Shown here in pieces: positions 1 through 8,662 of a stretch of DNA of 35,392 nt. The stretch comes from an uncultured Persicobacter sp. GTDB lineage: Bacteria > Bacteroidota > Bacteroidia > Cytophagales > Cyclobacteriaceae. The stretch is from contig CANMKE010000042.1 of NCBI GenBank assembly GCA_947498325.1, positions 1 to 35,392 of the forward strand. Reading direction: 5' to 3'. The notes beneath the pieces are model-generated. The model searched no databases. It saw only the letters and a program-made list of their open reading frames with translations, and was not told where the DNA came from. A program made the translations under genes and the position numbers. How positions within the stretch are numbered: position 1 is the stretch's first letter; each line of letters begins with the position of its first letter.

Positions 1-3000
1 ACCGCCGAAGGCGCATAGGGATTATCCAATTTCTTGTTGATGCTCACGCCCATGAAAATCGCCGTAATGCTCTTCGCCTCATCGCCTTGCGCCGGATACA
101 GATACCCATATCCGGTGCGGAAATATTTGAAAAAGTTGTTCAGATAATTCGCCTTGTCATTCCATCGGCTCAACAACTTTTTCTCCTGTTCAGACTTCTG
201 ATTTTCAATCTCACTCACCCGACGGCTCACATATTCCTTTTGCAATCCTTCCTCCGGCACCGGAATTTTCCGAAAGCCTGCCTCGTCCTCAATCCCATCA
301 AAGAGCTTTTCGAATTTCTTGTCCAACTGATTTTGCCCCGCCTTCAACTTTTCGGCCACATACGCATTGTGTTCTTCGATCAACTTTTCGGCTACCACAT
401 TTGGATCCTTACCGCCCAGCTCCTTCGAAACCAAACCTTTCAATTCATCCTTCGGAATCGGCTTTTTCAAAACATTCACCTCGCAACGCTCCACCATGCT
501 ATTCTCCCCAAACACGCTCAGGCCGGCACCCTTGCCACTGACGGCAATCATCTGCGCCTTCGTTTCCGCCTCCAAATCCAACACATCAACTTCCAAATCA
601 TACTCGTCGGTCTGCTTCAAATACGCCACATAATCTTCATACCGTGCGATGATCTCCTTGTAAAATTTCTCCTGATCTTCCACCGGCAAAACCGCCACAC
701 GCCCCGTAACTTTGTGCGACGCCCCAACGGTCGATCCATCGCCCGAAAGGTCCACCGGATCATCCAAGCGTGCGCTCAACTCCGGATTTTCACGAAGATA
801 TTGCACCACAATCTTGTCGCCGTACTTGTTCAAAAAGTCCGGCGAATCCAACTGCGCCTTGTTCGATGATTGTGAAGAAGTCGTGTTCGCATCCAACGAT
901 TTGAGCTTCTTTTTCAGCATCATCATCAGGCGTTTTTGCGCCGGTATCGCCGAAATGATATAGTCGTATCGAGGCTTCAAAATCTGCCCCGTCCGGTTGA
1001 TGCGCCCACGCTTTTGAATTTCCGTGTTGATGTTCAGCTCCGCCTGTAAGATAATCATGACCCTTTTTTTGACATCTTTTCGAGGGACCTTATCGGTAAC
1101 AATGGCGTGCGCCGAAGCTCCTGTTGAGCCCGACTGATTAATCAACAAACAGTCGATTTCATTGTCATTGTATCGTCGGAAAGCGTCTGCCGTGTTCTCC
1201 TTCGGACGGCGTACAATCTTGCCATTGGTCGTAATTCCCCCCCGTTTGTTCTGCTCAAATTCCACCGCCAAACTACGCCCCGTAACCTCACCAGTCCGAT
1301 AGCCCACCGCCTCAATTTTTTGAATAATAATATCGAGCGGACTGATCGAAATACCGGTGCTCACCTCCTGCGCCCTGTCCAAAATATCATAGTAAGCCGC
1401 CTGCGTGCTCGCCGGAAAATCCGCTATGTTCAACGTCCTTTTGATCGACTTTCCGGCCGCCGTTTTCTCGGTATATTTCAGCGTACTTTCGAGCCCTTTT
1501 TGTAAGACCAAATTAAAATCCCCGTCAATCTTATCATCAATATCACCCATTTCCGAAAGGAAAGATCCCATCGTATTGGCAAAGGCAATGATCGGTTTTT
1601 GCCCCTTTTTTAGCAATGCAATCGCATGATCGGCCACCTCTTCGGCGTTAAGCGAAAACAGCAATTGATTAATCACATTGAACACTTTCGAGAAGTAGGG
1701 CGTGTTATCCACCCCAGCTCGTTGGGCACCCTTGCGCTTGCCAATTTCACCACCTTGCGCCGCAATCAGCTTATCCATCGTCTTGATTTCATCATCCACG
1801 TAATGTTTCTGAAATTCAATAATATCACGGATAATGCCCGTAACCTTGTCCGAAATTTGCGCCTGCTCTTTGGCCTTATCCGTCAGCTCAATGTAGTTCA
1901 CCTCAACGCCTTCAAACGAGCGTTCACGTCGGATCATCTGCGCCTCACTCACCAGTTGAGCCGCTAATATTTCCTGCAAAGCCACCCCACCTTTTTCAAT
2001 GGATTCGACCAGTTCCATCGTCCCCATGTTGGCGTCTGAAATCGAAGTTTTTCTCGCATAAATCGGCATATTGTCCGGTCTTTTGGCAAAGGTCGCCGAC
2101 AGGAAAACCACCCCTTTGGTCTTATTCAAAACCACCTGCATGAACTCGCCCGTCTGCGACGAACCCGACGCATTATGACTTTCATCCATGACCACAATGT
2201 TGTTTTCAGCCATCTGCATCAGAAAATTACGCTTGTTCGCCATGCGATCCGAATTGAACTGCGTGTAGGTGGCGCATACAAAATCATAAGGGTGCGGAAG
2301 CTCTGCATCCTCTAAAATTCTCGCCTGCGCCGCCTTTTCCGGTGCCGTGTAAATTACCGTCCCCTTTTTGTCTTTGATATTCGATTTTGCCTCTTTGGTA
2401 TTGACAATAAAAGGGTGAAGGCTCGACGAATTGATGTCCACCAAATCACGGTAGAGGTCTGTAAACAAGTTCGGTTTCTCGCTCAAAAATATCGGTTGAT
2501 GACCACTTTTTACCCCATAGCGGATCAATGCCGCCGCCGTTCTTCCCTTACCAATTCCGGTTTGGTCGCCAATGATGATGCCCTGCTTTCGCTCCTCAAT
2601 ATTATAAATCGCCAAGCCCACCGCATCAATCTGCTCGGCACTCAATGACTTGACCAAGCCTTCGCTATCGTAATCCAATTTATCAGCCACATAGTTGAAA
2701 AGCGACTTTTCTTTGAGTTTCGATTTTACTTTTCGAATGGCCAGGTGCATCTCAAACCCCATGCTGTCAGGCACGGTCGTGTTCAGAACAAAACCCTTTT
2801 GCGAAGCGGGAATATAGGCCATGCCCAGCCCTTCAACCTCAAACATTCCATTGAGGTAATCCCGTTCGTTTTGTGCTAATTTTTTCTTACGATCAAAGCG
2901 TTTGTAATCCTTCGTTTGAAAGCCCATCTCCAACAAGCGGGCAATCACAAAATCTTTGGGTGGCCGACTGAATTTAATGGTCAGCGTTCGGTTTTGGTAG

Positions 3001-3017
3001 GTGATATTAGATGTCAT
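1..3017 (-). CDS. Strawberry-notch-like SF2 helicase, 3' end beyond window
   Basis: A continuous frame of at least 1005 codons reads leftward from ATG 3017 and is cut by the window edge, so the C-terminus is missing. Visible motifs are Walker A (GDQTGIGKGR, about residues 150-160), a DExH box (VVMDESHN, about 275), a SAT motif (FLSATFA, about 304), LLINQSGSTGASAHA (about 630) and a final helicase motif KRGRINRTGQ (about 670). This arrangement is that of the Strawberry notch P-loop helicase plus its C-terminal domain, found in phage and plasmid proteins including DarB-like antirestriction proteins. The start overlaps the stop of the upstream methyltransferase by 4 bp, so the two are translationally coupled and probably act together on incoming DNA. 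The product is probably cytoplasmic or co-packaged; the antirestriction role is inferred from family and partner. Confidence 0.85.
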   Translation of the reverse strand, partial: MTSNITYQNRTLTIKFSRPPKDFVIARLLEMGFQTKDYKRFDRKKKLAQNERDYLNGMFEVEGLGMAYIPASQKGFVLNTTVPDSMGFEMHLAIRKVKSKLKEKSLFNYVADKLDYDSEGLVKSLSAEQIDAVGLAIYNIEERKQGIIIGDQTGIGKGRTAAALIRYGVKSGHQPIFLSEKPNLFTDLYRDLVDINSSSLHPFIVNTKEAKSNIKDKKGTVIYTAPEKAAQARILEDAELPHPYDFVCATYTQFNSDRMANKRNFLMQMAENNIVVMDESHNASGSSQTGEFMQVVLNKTKGVVFLSATFAKRPDNMPIYARKTSISDANMGTMELVESIEKGGVALQEILAAQLVSEAQMIRRERSFEGVEVNYIELTDKAKEQAQISDKVTGIIRDIIEFQKHYVDDEIKTMDKLIAAQGGEIGKRKGAQRAGVDNTPYFSKVFNVINQLLFSLNAEEVADHAIALLKKGQKPIIAFANTMGSFLSEMGDIDDKIDGDFNLVLQKGLESTLKYTEKTAAGKSIKRTLNIADFPASTQAAYYDILDRAQEVSTGISISPLDIIIQKIEAVGYRTGEVTGRSLAVEFEQNKRGGITTNGKIVRRPKENTADAFRRYNDNEIDCLLINQSGSTGASAHAIVTDKVPRKDVKKRVMIILQAELNINTEIQKRGRINRTGQILKPRYDYIISAIPAQKRLMMMLKKKLKSLDANTTSSQSSNKAQLDSPDFLNKYGDKIVVQYLRENPELSARLDDPVDLSGDGSTVGASHKVTGRVAVLPVEDQEKFYKEIIARYEDYVAYLKQTDEYDLEVDVLDLEAETKAQMIAVSGKGAGLSVFGENSMVERCEVNVLKKPIPKDELKGLVSKELGGKDPNVVAEKLIEEHNAYVAEKLKAGQNQLDKKFEKLFDGIEDEAGFRKIPVPEEGLQKEYVSRRVSEIENQKSEQEKKLLSRWNDKANYLNNFFKYFRTGYGYLYPAQGDEAKSITAIFMGVSINKKLDNPYAPSA

Positions 3018-4036
3018 AGATTGAGTTGTTTTTGCAAAATCATAATGGCCTTTGCTCGTGTTTTCGCTTTTGTTTTGGCTATCGCTTCATTTGATTTCAT
3101 GTGAGGAATGATGCGGTTGAACAGTTGGTCATGGCTGCGCATCACGGTCGCCAGTTCTTCGGTTTTCAGCGGTGCGGCACCTTCAGGTTTTCGCTTTCTT
3201 CCGGCAATCAAAATCAGTCGGGTATCAAAACTGGTTCCTTGTCGGGAGTAGAGTTTTTTACCATCAATCGCAATCACATCCACCACGTGGTAGTAGTGAT
3301 AGAGGTAATTGAAAAAGATCCGATCATGCCCAGCTCGGATGCGGTTGCGCTCATCGTATCGGGTATGTGATCCGATAATTAATGCCGCACGCCCGTCGTT
3401 TTTCATACAATAGAGTGCCTCCAAGCACATCAAATGTTCGAGCTTTTTGATTTTGTAATCGCCGAAAAATACGGGGTCGGGTAGGGTGCCAAATGGCGGG
3501 TTGGTAATGACCCCGTCATAATATCTGATAAACTCAATCCCGAAATCTTGCGAAGCATCAAGCGCATATACGTTCCTAAAATTCATCATTTTCAGATTGT
3601 TACGACGAGTTTCATCCAACTCATTAACATCCGTTTGCTCAGGCGGTAGCGCAATGGTCAATAGTCCGTTGCCGGCGGAAGGCTCGAAGAATTTACCCTT
3701 TAGTTTGCTGACACGAATGAATGAAGAGGCCAAAAACGCTATTGGTGCAGGCGTGGAATATTGCTGCATCATGATGCTGATCGAGGTGCGCATCGACAAA
3801 TTGACCTGCAATTTATAGAGGTCCGTTATCTGTTCGTAACGCTCCAAAAATGAACGCGCACCGAAGGCAAGGAAATGCGCCCTTCTCACAATTGCTGCTT
3901 CGGTAAGCTCTTTGACCAGGTTTTTCTGGTCTATGCTAAAGCGTTCACGAGCGACTTTTTCAATGCTGTTTCGGTTGTGCTTTTTGCCTGCTCGCAACTC
4001 TTTTTGCACCCACGATATGTAGCCTTGCTTATCCAT
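3014..4036 (-). CDS. N6-adenine DNA methyltransferase
   Basis: The 340-aa product has the gamma-class N6-adenine methyltransferase signature: QQYSTPAPIA (motif X-like, about residues 101-110), the SAM-binding motif FFEPSAGNG (about 116-124) and catalytic NPPFG (about 179-183). It should transfer a methyl group from S-adenosylmethionine to adenine N6 in DNA. The ATG at 4036 is preferred; the frame also allows an upstream TTG at 4039. This ATG overlaps the stop of the fibre-like gene by one base, and its own stop overlaps the helicase start. In phage P1-type DarB proteins a methylase and a helicase lie on one chain; here they are two adjacent chains. No target-recognition domain or nuclease is visible, so self-methylation for antirestriction is likelier than a restriction system. 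Confidence 0.85.
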   Translation of the reverse strand: MDKQGYISWVQKELRAGKKHNRNSIEKVARERFSIDQKNLVKELTEAAIVRRAHFLAFGARSFLERYEQITDLYKLQVNLSMRTSISIMMQQYSTPAPIAFLASSFIRVSKLKGKFFEPSAGNGLLTIALPPEQTDVNELDETRRNNLKMMNFRNVYALDASQDFGIEFIRYYDGVITNPPFGTLPDPVFFGDYKIKKLEHLMCLEALYCMKNDGRAALIIGSHTRYDERNRIRAGHDRIFFNYLYHYYHVVDVIAIDGKKLYSRQGTSFDTRLILIAGRKRKPEGAAPLKTEELATVMRSHDQLFNRIIPHMKSNEAIAKTKAKTRAKAIMILQKQLNL

Positions 4037-4839
4037 CAATCATCGTCCTCCTCGTATTTATAGTAGATTTTTTGCTCTTCGTCGTCATGGAATTTGAATA
4101 CCATATAGTCCTTTTTGAACTCGATTTTTTTGACCTGTTCACCCAAAATATCGGTGTTGGTTCCTTCGCCCAAACCGTCGATTCGTTGCGTGAGCTCGTC
4201 GATAGATTGTTCCAATTCGGCTACTGTTTGAGTAAGTGTTTGTGCTGCCGCTAATGCCTGTTGATCCTCTTCTGAAAGCCCCTGTTTTTGCGTATTCGTC
4301 TCGATTGCTTCGGCTTGTTCTGGCGTAATGGTTGCCGGTTTGTTGGCAACATTCGTGTTCCAGTCGGCACCCTTCGTTGCCTCTGCTTCAATCTTCGCTA
4401 ACTTGTCTTTGTCCGATTTTGGGTAAGAAACCTTCTCGGTATTTGCCTCAATTGCTTGCGCCTGAACGGTGGTAATCGTGGTCGGTTTGTTGGCTACGTT
4501 GGTATTCCAGTCGGCACCTTTGGTTGCCTTTTCCTCTACCTGATCGAGTTTGGTTTTAGCCGATTCATCAAAGCTCTGCTTTTTTGAGTTGGTCTCGATT
4601 GCAGCAATCTGTTCTGCCGTAATGGTGGTGGGGGTGTTGGAAAGATCAGTATAATCCACCACGGACAAATAATTCTCCCGTAACTGATCGATGATCTCCT
4701 CAAAATTCACTTCGCCACCGGCAAAGACAATGTACTTTCTACTGCCGATCCCCAAATACGCAAAGATCCCGTTGGAAGCCCACTCACCTTTTTTTAGTGT
4801 TGGGGGAATATCTCCATTGAACATTTTTATAGTCGCCAT
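4036..4839 (-). CDS. Fibre/spike-like protein with three ~50-aa repeats
   Basis: The 267-aa product begins with a short beta-rich head (MFNGDIPPTLKKGEW, IFAYLGIGSRKYIVFAGGE) and then carries tandem repeats built on ATKGADWNTNVANKP, TTITxEQAxAIExNT and KxKLxxIExEA. These sequences are typical of phage tail-fibre and spike shafts. A coiled-coil stretch follows (TQTVAELEQSIDELTQRIDGL, about residues 205-225), and the tail is very acidic (EEDDD). No signal peptide is visible. It lies between the lysozyme-like gene and the methyltransferase in one operon, 11 bp from the former. A receptor-binding or virion-surface role is inferred from the repeat type and the neighbours. An adhesin of non-viral origin is the main alternative. 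Confidence 0.65.
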   Translation of the reverse strand: MATIKMFNGDIPPTLKKGEWASNGIFAYLGIGSRKYIVFAGGEVNFEEIIDQLRENYLSVVDYTDLSNTPTTITAEQIAAIETNSKKQSFDESAKTKLDQVEEKATKGADWNTNVANKPTTITTVQAQAIEANTEKVSYPKSDKDKLAKIEAEATKGADWNTNVANKPATITPEQAEAIETNTQKQGLSEEDQQALAAAQTLTQTVAELEQSIDELTQRIDGLGEGTNTDILGEQVKKIEFKKDYMVFKFHDDEEQKIYYKYEEDDD

Positions 4840-4850
4840 AATATTTTTGT

Positions 4851-5414
4851 TTAGATGATTTTGTATGCTTGTTCAAACAGCGAAGTGTTGATGTAATGAT
4901 TGCCGTTTTCCATTTTGTCGATCGCAAAAACGAGGGTCCGAATGTTGTCCTTGGTCGCCTGAATTGGCGTGTCTTTGTTGATGTTCAGGGCTTTTGAAAC
5001 GTGGTTAATATACGCCTGCGTGTTGTTTTCGTGCGGGGGGGCAAACTCATGTATGAGCTGCGTAACCGTGTTTTTGCCCTTCTGAATATCATTCACCAAG
5101 TCTTTAATCAGTGCCCGAACGCCCCAAACGGGTGCCTTGAAAACTTCAAACCGCCCACTGCTCGGTAGCTTGCCTTTCCAGGCAACATTGGTGCTTATCA
5201 GGTTGCCTGGGTTGTTGTTCCGAATGCCATTTGGCAAATGCGAGAGCACTGAATTTCCACCGTTCCAATTCGTGAAATCGGAAGGGGTGGCGGTGGCTGC
5301 TCGTCGGGCTCTTCGCTTCTTGATCCAATAGCCGAGCCCGACGGTTACTGCCGTAGATACGCCGGCGATAATCAATTGATCCCTGATTTTTTCTGTCAAA
5401 ACGGTATTGTCCAT
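4851..5414 (-). CDS. Membrane-anchored lysozyme-like (structural protein P5-type) protein
   Basis: The C-terminal ~120 residues begin with GIRNNNPGNL and continue with W-x-G, FEVFKAPVWGVRAL and FAPPHENNTQAYINHVSKAL. This is the signature of the P5-type, lysozyme-fold proteins annotated as virion structural proteins in phages. The expected activity is muralytic cleavage of peptidoglycan. I place the start at ATG 5414 (MDNTVLTEK, 187 aa) because the longer frame from 5474 would overlap the upstream gene by 79 bp. From this start a single transmembrane segment (about residues 14-31, IIAGVSTAVTVGLGYWIKKRR) lies at the N-terminus, as in several neighbours. A membrane-tethered muralytic enzyme suits genome entry or lysis of a membrane-containing virion. 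It could instead be a cell-wall remodelling enzyme. Confidence 0.7.
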   Translation of the reverse strand: MDNTVLTEKIRDQLIIAGVSTAVTVGLGYWIKKRRARRAATATPSDFTNWNGGNSVLSHLPNGIRNNNPGNLISTNVAWKGKLPSSGRFEVFKAPVWGVRALIKDLVNDIQKGKNTVTQLIHEFAPPHENNTQAYINHVSKALNINKDTPIQATKDNIRTLVFAIDKMENGNHYINTSLFEQAYKII

Positions 5415-5848
5415 GCCTGAAATTTTTTGCTGATACTTTCTAAATAGTTGCCGCTTAATTCGGCTTTGAGCCACAACATCAGGTTCATTTGCTGCCCCAA
5501 AAATGCGGACCTTGTGCCGGCCAAATACCGCTTTTGTCCAAAGTGCTTGATGACCAAAAGGGCGTCGTCCTTGCTTTGCAGTTGCCGGAAAATGTTCATG
5601 ATCGTTGCCTCGTCGGTGCCGAAACTCGCCATTGCTTGATAGAGTGAATTGGCCATCATTCTTGCCTGATTTTCATCAATCGTCAGGTTTGATTTTTTGA
5701 TGCTCAGCTTCATGCTTGGTGCTTCTGTCGCCTCTTTTTGTTTGCTCAGGAACTTTTTCAGTACAAATACACCTGCCCCGATCCCCACGGCGGGCAAGAT
5801 CAGTGAGCTTGCCAATTGTGTGATGATTTCCATCCGGTTGTCTTTCAT
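5396..5848 (-). CDS. Membrane protein with annexin-like motif
   Basis: The 150-aa product has one N-terminal transmembrane helix (about residues 10-32, LASSLILPAVGIGAGVFVLKK) followed by a soluble helical domain. The domain reads GTDEATIMNIFRQL...DALLVIKHFGQ...LMLWLKAELSGNYLESI. The GTDE...(L)xxELSG spacing strongly recalls a single annexin repeat, in which GTDE and the downstream acid bind calcium and lipid, although only one repeat is present. The family is not otherwise recognised. The N-terminal helix followed by KK matches the topology of other products of this operon. The gene overlaps the lysozyme-like gene by 19 bp. A role in membrane binding or scaffolding is inference. The start could also be the second ATG at 5833. 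Confidence 0.7.
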   Translation of the reverse strand: MKDNRMEIITQLASSLILPAVGIGAGVFVLKKFLSKQKEATEAPSMKLSIKKSNLTIDENQARMMANSLYQAMASFGTDEATIMNIFRQLQSKDDALLVIKHFGQKRYLAGTRSAFLGQQMNLMLWLKAELSGNYLESISKKFQAWTIPF

Positions 5849-5884
5849 GTTAATAGTATTTTGGGGTTAGGCGGTTTTTGGAGC

Positions 5885-6061
5885 TTAGATCAATCGCAAT
5901 GCAGTCTTGATTAAGCTTGGGTTTTTGGCGGCTTTCTCCAACAGGGCAATGATGTCATTTTGTGAATTGGTTTTAAGGGTGTGCTGCACAAGGTTGGCTA
6001 ACTTCTGCGCCTGGGCATCGCTTGCGGCTTCGAATCGGATATTGATGTTATATTTTTTCAT
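5885..6061 (-). CDS. Small 58-aa protein, unknown
   Basis: A short frame from ATG 6061 to TAA 5885 encodes MKKYNINIRFEAASDAQ... and ends in KTALRLI. It overlaps the end of the upstream coiled-coil gene by 14 bp and lies 36 bp before the annexin-motif gene, filling what would otherwise be the only sizeable gap in this part of the operon. The pattern suggests one beta strand followed by three amphipathic helices. No known domain is recognised. Its place among virus-like structural genes suggests a minor structural or assembly part, but this is only context. Confidence 0.55.
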   Translation of the reverse strand: MKKYNINIRFEAASDAQAQKLANLVQHTLKTNSQNDIIALLEKAAKNPSLIKTALRLI

Positions 6062-7082
6062 CTTGGAGTAGATTTAGGATGATTTCCATTTGTTCAGGAC
6101 GGTCGATTACCGCTCCGATGATCTGTGTGATTTTGATCAGTCTGTCGAGCTCAAGGGCTTGCAGGGCTTCTTGTATCGAAGCAATGATCTGTGATTGCTG
6201 GTCGGTGGGTTCTGCCTTGATCGGCACCTGTTCCATGGCCTCGGCAACAGAATCTCCGACGCCGAAAGCGGCTTTGAGCTCCTGATCCGAAAGCCCCAAA
6301 AGTGAAGCGGCCTTTGGACTGTTTGTGAGAAGTTTTGCTCCGACGTTGGTGAGCACGCCCGTCGCTACACGCTGCATGACCTCATTGGGTGCATAAGAAG
6401 CCAGGCGGTTTTCCAAGTCGATTTTCTCCTTGTCCAAGCCTTCCACGATACCCCCTAATCGGTCCTTTTCTTTTTCAATCTGATCGTATTGTCGCTTGAG
6501 GTTTTCATATTTCTCCGTCAGGTGCTCATACTTATTATTGAGCACTATTTCGGAAAGCTCATTTTTATGATTGATCCGGCTGATTTCTTCCTGCTTCGCC
6601 GACATCGTATTGAAGAATCCCAGGAATCCTAAAAGACTCGAATTGGGGTCGTCGGCATTGGGTTGGTTGCCGGTCATCATGCCTAACAGACTGCCCAGCT
6701 GCTCAAAATTATTGGAAGGGGTGGGCTGTGGCTGATGTTGGCGCAATTCCTCCTGAATAATTGATCGTAAGTTGGCGGCTTCTTTCTGTTCAGGAAGCTC
6801 CAGTTTGTATTCATTGATCAATTTAGCATTGGCACTTTTTCCGCTGAAAATCATCACTTTCAAAATGCTTGAAGGGTTGCTGTGTAATCGGTCCAAACCC
6901 AATTTCACATCCTTACGAAAGAGGGTGTGATCGGCACATTTGCCCACAACCAATTCCGAATGCGTTGGGCTCACGAGCTGTATTTCATAGGCAAAAGGTT
7001 GCTTTTCGGTTTGTTCGGATCGTTCCAAAAAGCTGATGATACTATCTATTGTTGATGCGGTTTTATCTTCTGATGTCTTCAT
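6048..7082 (-). CDS. Coiled-coil protein, unknown
   Basis: The preferred start is ATG 7082 (MKTSEDKTAST, 344 aa), 7 bp after the upstream stop; a longer frame from 7121 would overlap the upstream gene by 32 bp. The N-terminal ~100 residues look beta/alpha-mixed (FAYEIQLVSPTHSELVVGK). A Gln/Pro-rich linker follows (HQPQPTPSNN), then a short glycine/leucine-rich helical stretch (LGSLLGMM), and then a long heptad coiled coil at about residues 160-230 (NKYEHLTEKYENLKRQYDQ). A helical C-terminus rich in Leu/Ile completes it. No enzyme motif or signal peptide is visible. An oligomeric scaffold or assembly factor is plausible given the coiled coil and the operon, but the family is not recognised. 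Confidence 0.65.
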   Translation of the reverse strand: MKTSEDKTASTIDSIISFLERSEQTEKQPFAYEIQLVSPTHSELVVGKCADHTLFRKDVKLGLDRLHSNPSSILKVMIFSGKSANAKLINEYKLELPEQKEAANLRSIIQEELRQHQPQPTPSNNFEQLGSLLGMMTGNQPNADDPNSSLLGFLGFFNTMSAKQEEISRINHKNELSEIVLNNKYEHLTEKYENLKRQYDQIEKEKDRLGGIVEGLDKEKIDLENRLASYAPNEVMQRVATGVLTNVGAKLLTNSPKAASLLGLSDQELKAAFGVGDSVAEAMEQVPIKAEPTDQQSQIIASIQEALQALELDRLIKITQIIGAVIDRPEQMEIILNLLQDEKI

Positions 7083-7089
7083 TTTTTGT

Positions 7090-7455
7090 TTATCGGAAAG
7101 GGGTGATTTTGATAAATTCAAGGTAGAAAGGGCGGAATACCTGGGTGTCGTCCATGATGATTTTCAGGTCGATATAATCAGTGAAAACCTGATAGCGGTA
7201 TTCGTCCATGAGTTCATATTCCGAAGGTCTGACCGTGAAATAATTATCGCTGGACTTGAGGGTGTATGATATATGCTGCTCCCCAAAAACGGGTAGTTTG
7301 TGCGTGTTCAGAACATACATATCATTATTCAGGTCCCAAAAGGCTGTTGGACTATTGACCAGTATTCGGAAGGGCGTGAGTTTATAGTCGATGATGGTTC
7401 TCATGCCTTCGATGCGGTCTTTGGCGATATGGTGAATCAGTTCACTGGTGTTCAT
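7090..7455 (-). CDS. Conserved-looking 121-aa protein, unknown
   Basis: The start ATG 7455 overlaps the stop of the 401-aa gene by 4 bp (ATGA), which indicates translational coupling. The protein is rich in beta-forming and aromatic residues (LTPFRILVNSPTAFWDLNND, YTLKSSDNYFTVRPSEYEL, FRPFYLEFIKITPF). It has no transmembrane segment, signal peptide or recognised motif. Strand-rich composition and position among particle-like genes suggest a minor structural protein, possibly one that folds with the adjacent 401-aa product. This is inference. Confidence 0.6.
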   Translation of the reverse strand: MNTSELIHHIAKDRIEGMRTIIDYKLTPFRILVNSPTAFWDLNNDMYVLNTHKLPVFGEQHISYTLKSSDNYFTVRPSEYELMDEYRYQVFTDYIDLKIIMDDTQVFRPFYLEFIKITPFR

Positions 7456-8657
7456 GCTCCTTCAGTTTGGTATTGAAAATAGACATAGCAATCAAGCGGT
7501 AGTCCGGACTTGTTTTTAATCAGGATCGTTGCGCTGCTATTGACCATGATTGGTTCGGCAAAGGGTTTGATTTCCTTCTTGATCGGTTTGAGTCGGCGGT
7601 TCAGCGGAAGGGGAAAATCCCGCAATAAAAAGCTGTTACCGTTAATCAGGGTGGTGATTAGCGTCTGCTCACCACTTTGTGTCGGGTAGTCAATGTATTG
7701 TCGTTCATAAAAGAAAATATCCTTTTTGCGTTTGCTCAAATAGAAAATGATGCGGTTGAACATCTCCTCCAAACTCACCGGATACTTTTTGTACTTCAGG
7801 TAGTTGGTATAATAATCGTTATCAAAAATGGCGGCTGTGAAAGTCGGATCTTTGAGGATGGATTGTAGCCTTGTTTGCAGTTCGCTATTGGCAATGGCCC
7901 GATAATTTATGTGCTCGAATAGTTTCTGTTCCAAACACGGAATGAACTTTTGCTGAAAGTATTGTTGTGCTGATATTTCGGTTTGAGTGTTGGCCAGATA
8001 GTCAATCGGAAGGTCCATTGCCCGCAAATTTTCCAGCAAAATGGATTGCGGAAAAACCAAGGGAAAAATCACCTGCCTCATGGGGGATTCAGGGAATGAC
8101 TGTATGACTTTATCATAGAAAAATATCCGAGCGCTGTTACGCTGTAAATAGGAAATGACTCTTTCTTTGATTGTGATTTCGAGACGGATGCGCTGATATT
8201 CCCGATAGGATGTTGAGCTGAATGGCCGCTTTTCGATATACCGTTCAAAGGTGTCATACTCAAAGATATAATCGATAAAGGGCGTGCCGTTCAATAGCTC
8301 CGATAACCGGTCGGTTAGCACCTGCTGATCCACGGTTGTAAAAACAATACCCGACAGCAATGCGCTTTTAAGAAGATCAACAAAATTTGATTTGAAATAA
8401 CTTCGTGCAGTAGATTCACTTGACTGACTGAGTAGTGCGTCATATTTGTTTTCAAGGTCAATATTGGACAAGTTTTCCTGCAATTTGGTTGAAGGAAAGG
8501 TCAGGCTTACCGGCACGGTATTGCTTTCGAGCTCACTCAACGACAAGGCGCTGTACGCCATGCCCGTGATCTGTTTGCAGTCGGCGGGCAAGAGGTGTTC
8601 CGACTTAATATGATCGCCGGCAACACGCAACTTAACGGTATGATAGTGATAGCTCAT
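7452..8657 (-). CDS. 401-aa protein, unknown
   Basis: The frame from ATG 8657 (MSYHYHTVKLRVAG) encodes a soluble protein with a beta-rich N-terminus and C-terminus (IMVNSSATILIKNKSGLPLDCYVYFQYQ). Between them lies a large helical middle that appears to be duplicated. Two related segments are seen, about residues 75-185 and 215-330. Each has F-x(n)-LL/LEQKL, a 'DYIFEYDTFERYIEKRPFS' or 'AAIFDNDYYTNYLKYKKYP' block, and then 'RVISYLQRNSARIFFYDKVI' or 'RIIFYLSKRKKDIFFYERQY'. The internal repeat is clear by eye; the function is unknown. It is coupled to the downstream 121-aa gene and sits 5 bp after the upstream 127-aa gene. Confidence 0.65.
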   Translation of the reverse strand: MSYHYHTVKLRVAGDHIKSEHLLPADCKQITGMAYSALSLSELESNTVPVSLTFPSTKLQENLSNIDLENKYDALLSQSSESTARSYFKSNFVDLLKSALLSGIVFTTVDQQVLTDRLSELLNGTPFIDYIFEYDTFERYIEKRPFSSTSYREYQRIRLEITIKERVISYLQRNSARIFFYDKVIQSFPESPMRQVIFPLVFPQSILLENLRAMDLPIDYLANTQTEISAQQYFQQKFIPCLEQKLFEHINYRAIANSELQTRLQSILKDPTFTAAIFDNDYYTNYLKYKKYPVSLEEMFNRIIFYLSKRKKDIFFYERQYIDYPTQSGEQTLITTLINGNSFLLRDFPLPLNRRLKPIKKEIKPFAEPIMVNSSATILIKNKSGLPLDCYVYFQYQTEGA

Positions 8658-8662
8658 TGCAC

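Noticed and set aside
87-2648. Several plus-strand open frames across 87-2648
   Set aside because: They are antisense shadows of the continuous helicase frame on the minus strand, which carries all helicase motifs.
5415-5474. Extended N-terminus of the lysozyme-like protein
   Set aside because: It would overlap the upstream gene by 79 bp, and the internal ATG gives the same N-terminal membrane topology as the neighbours.
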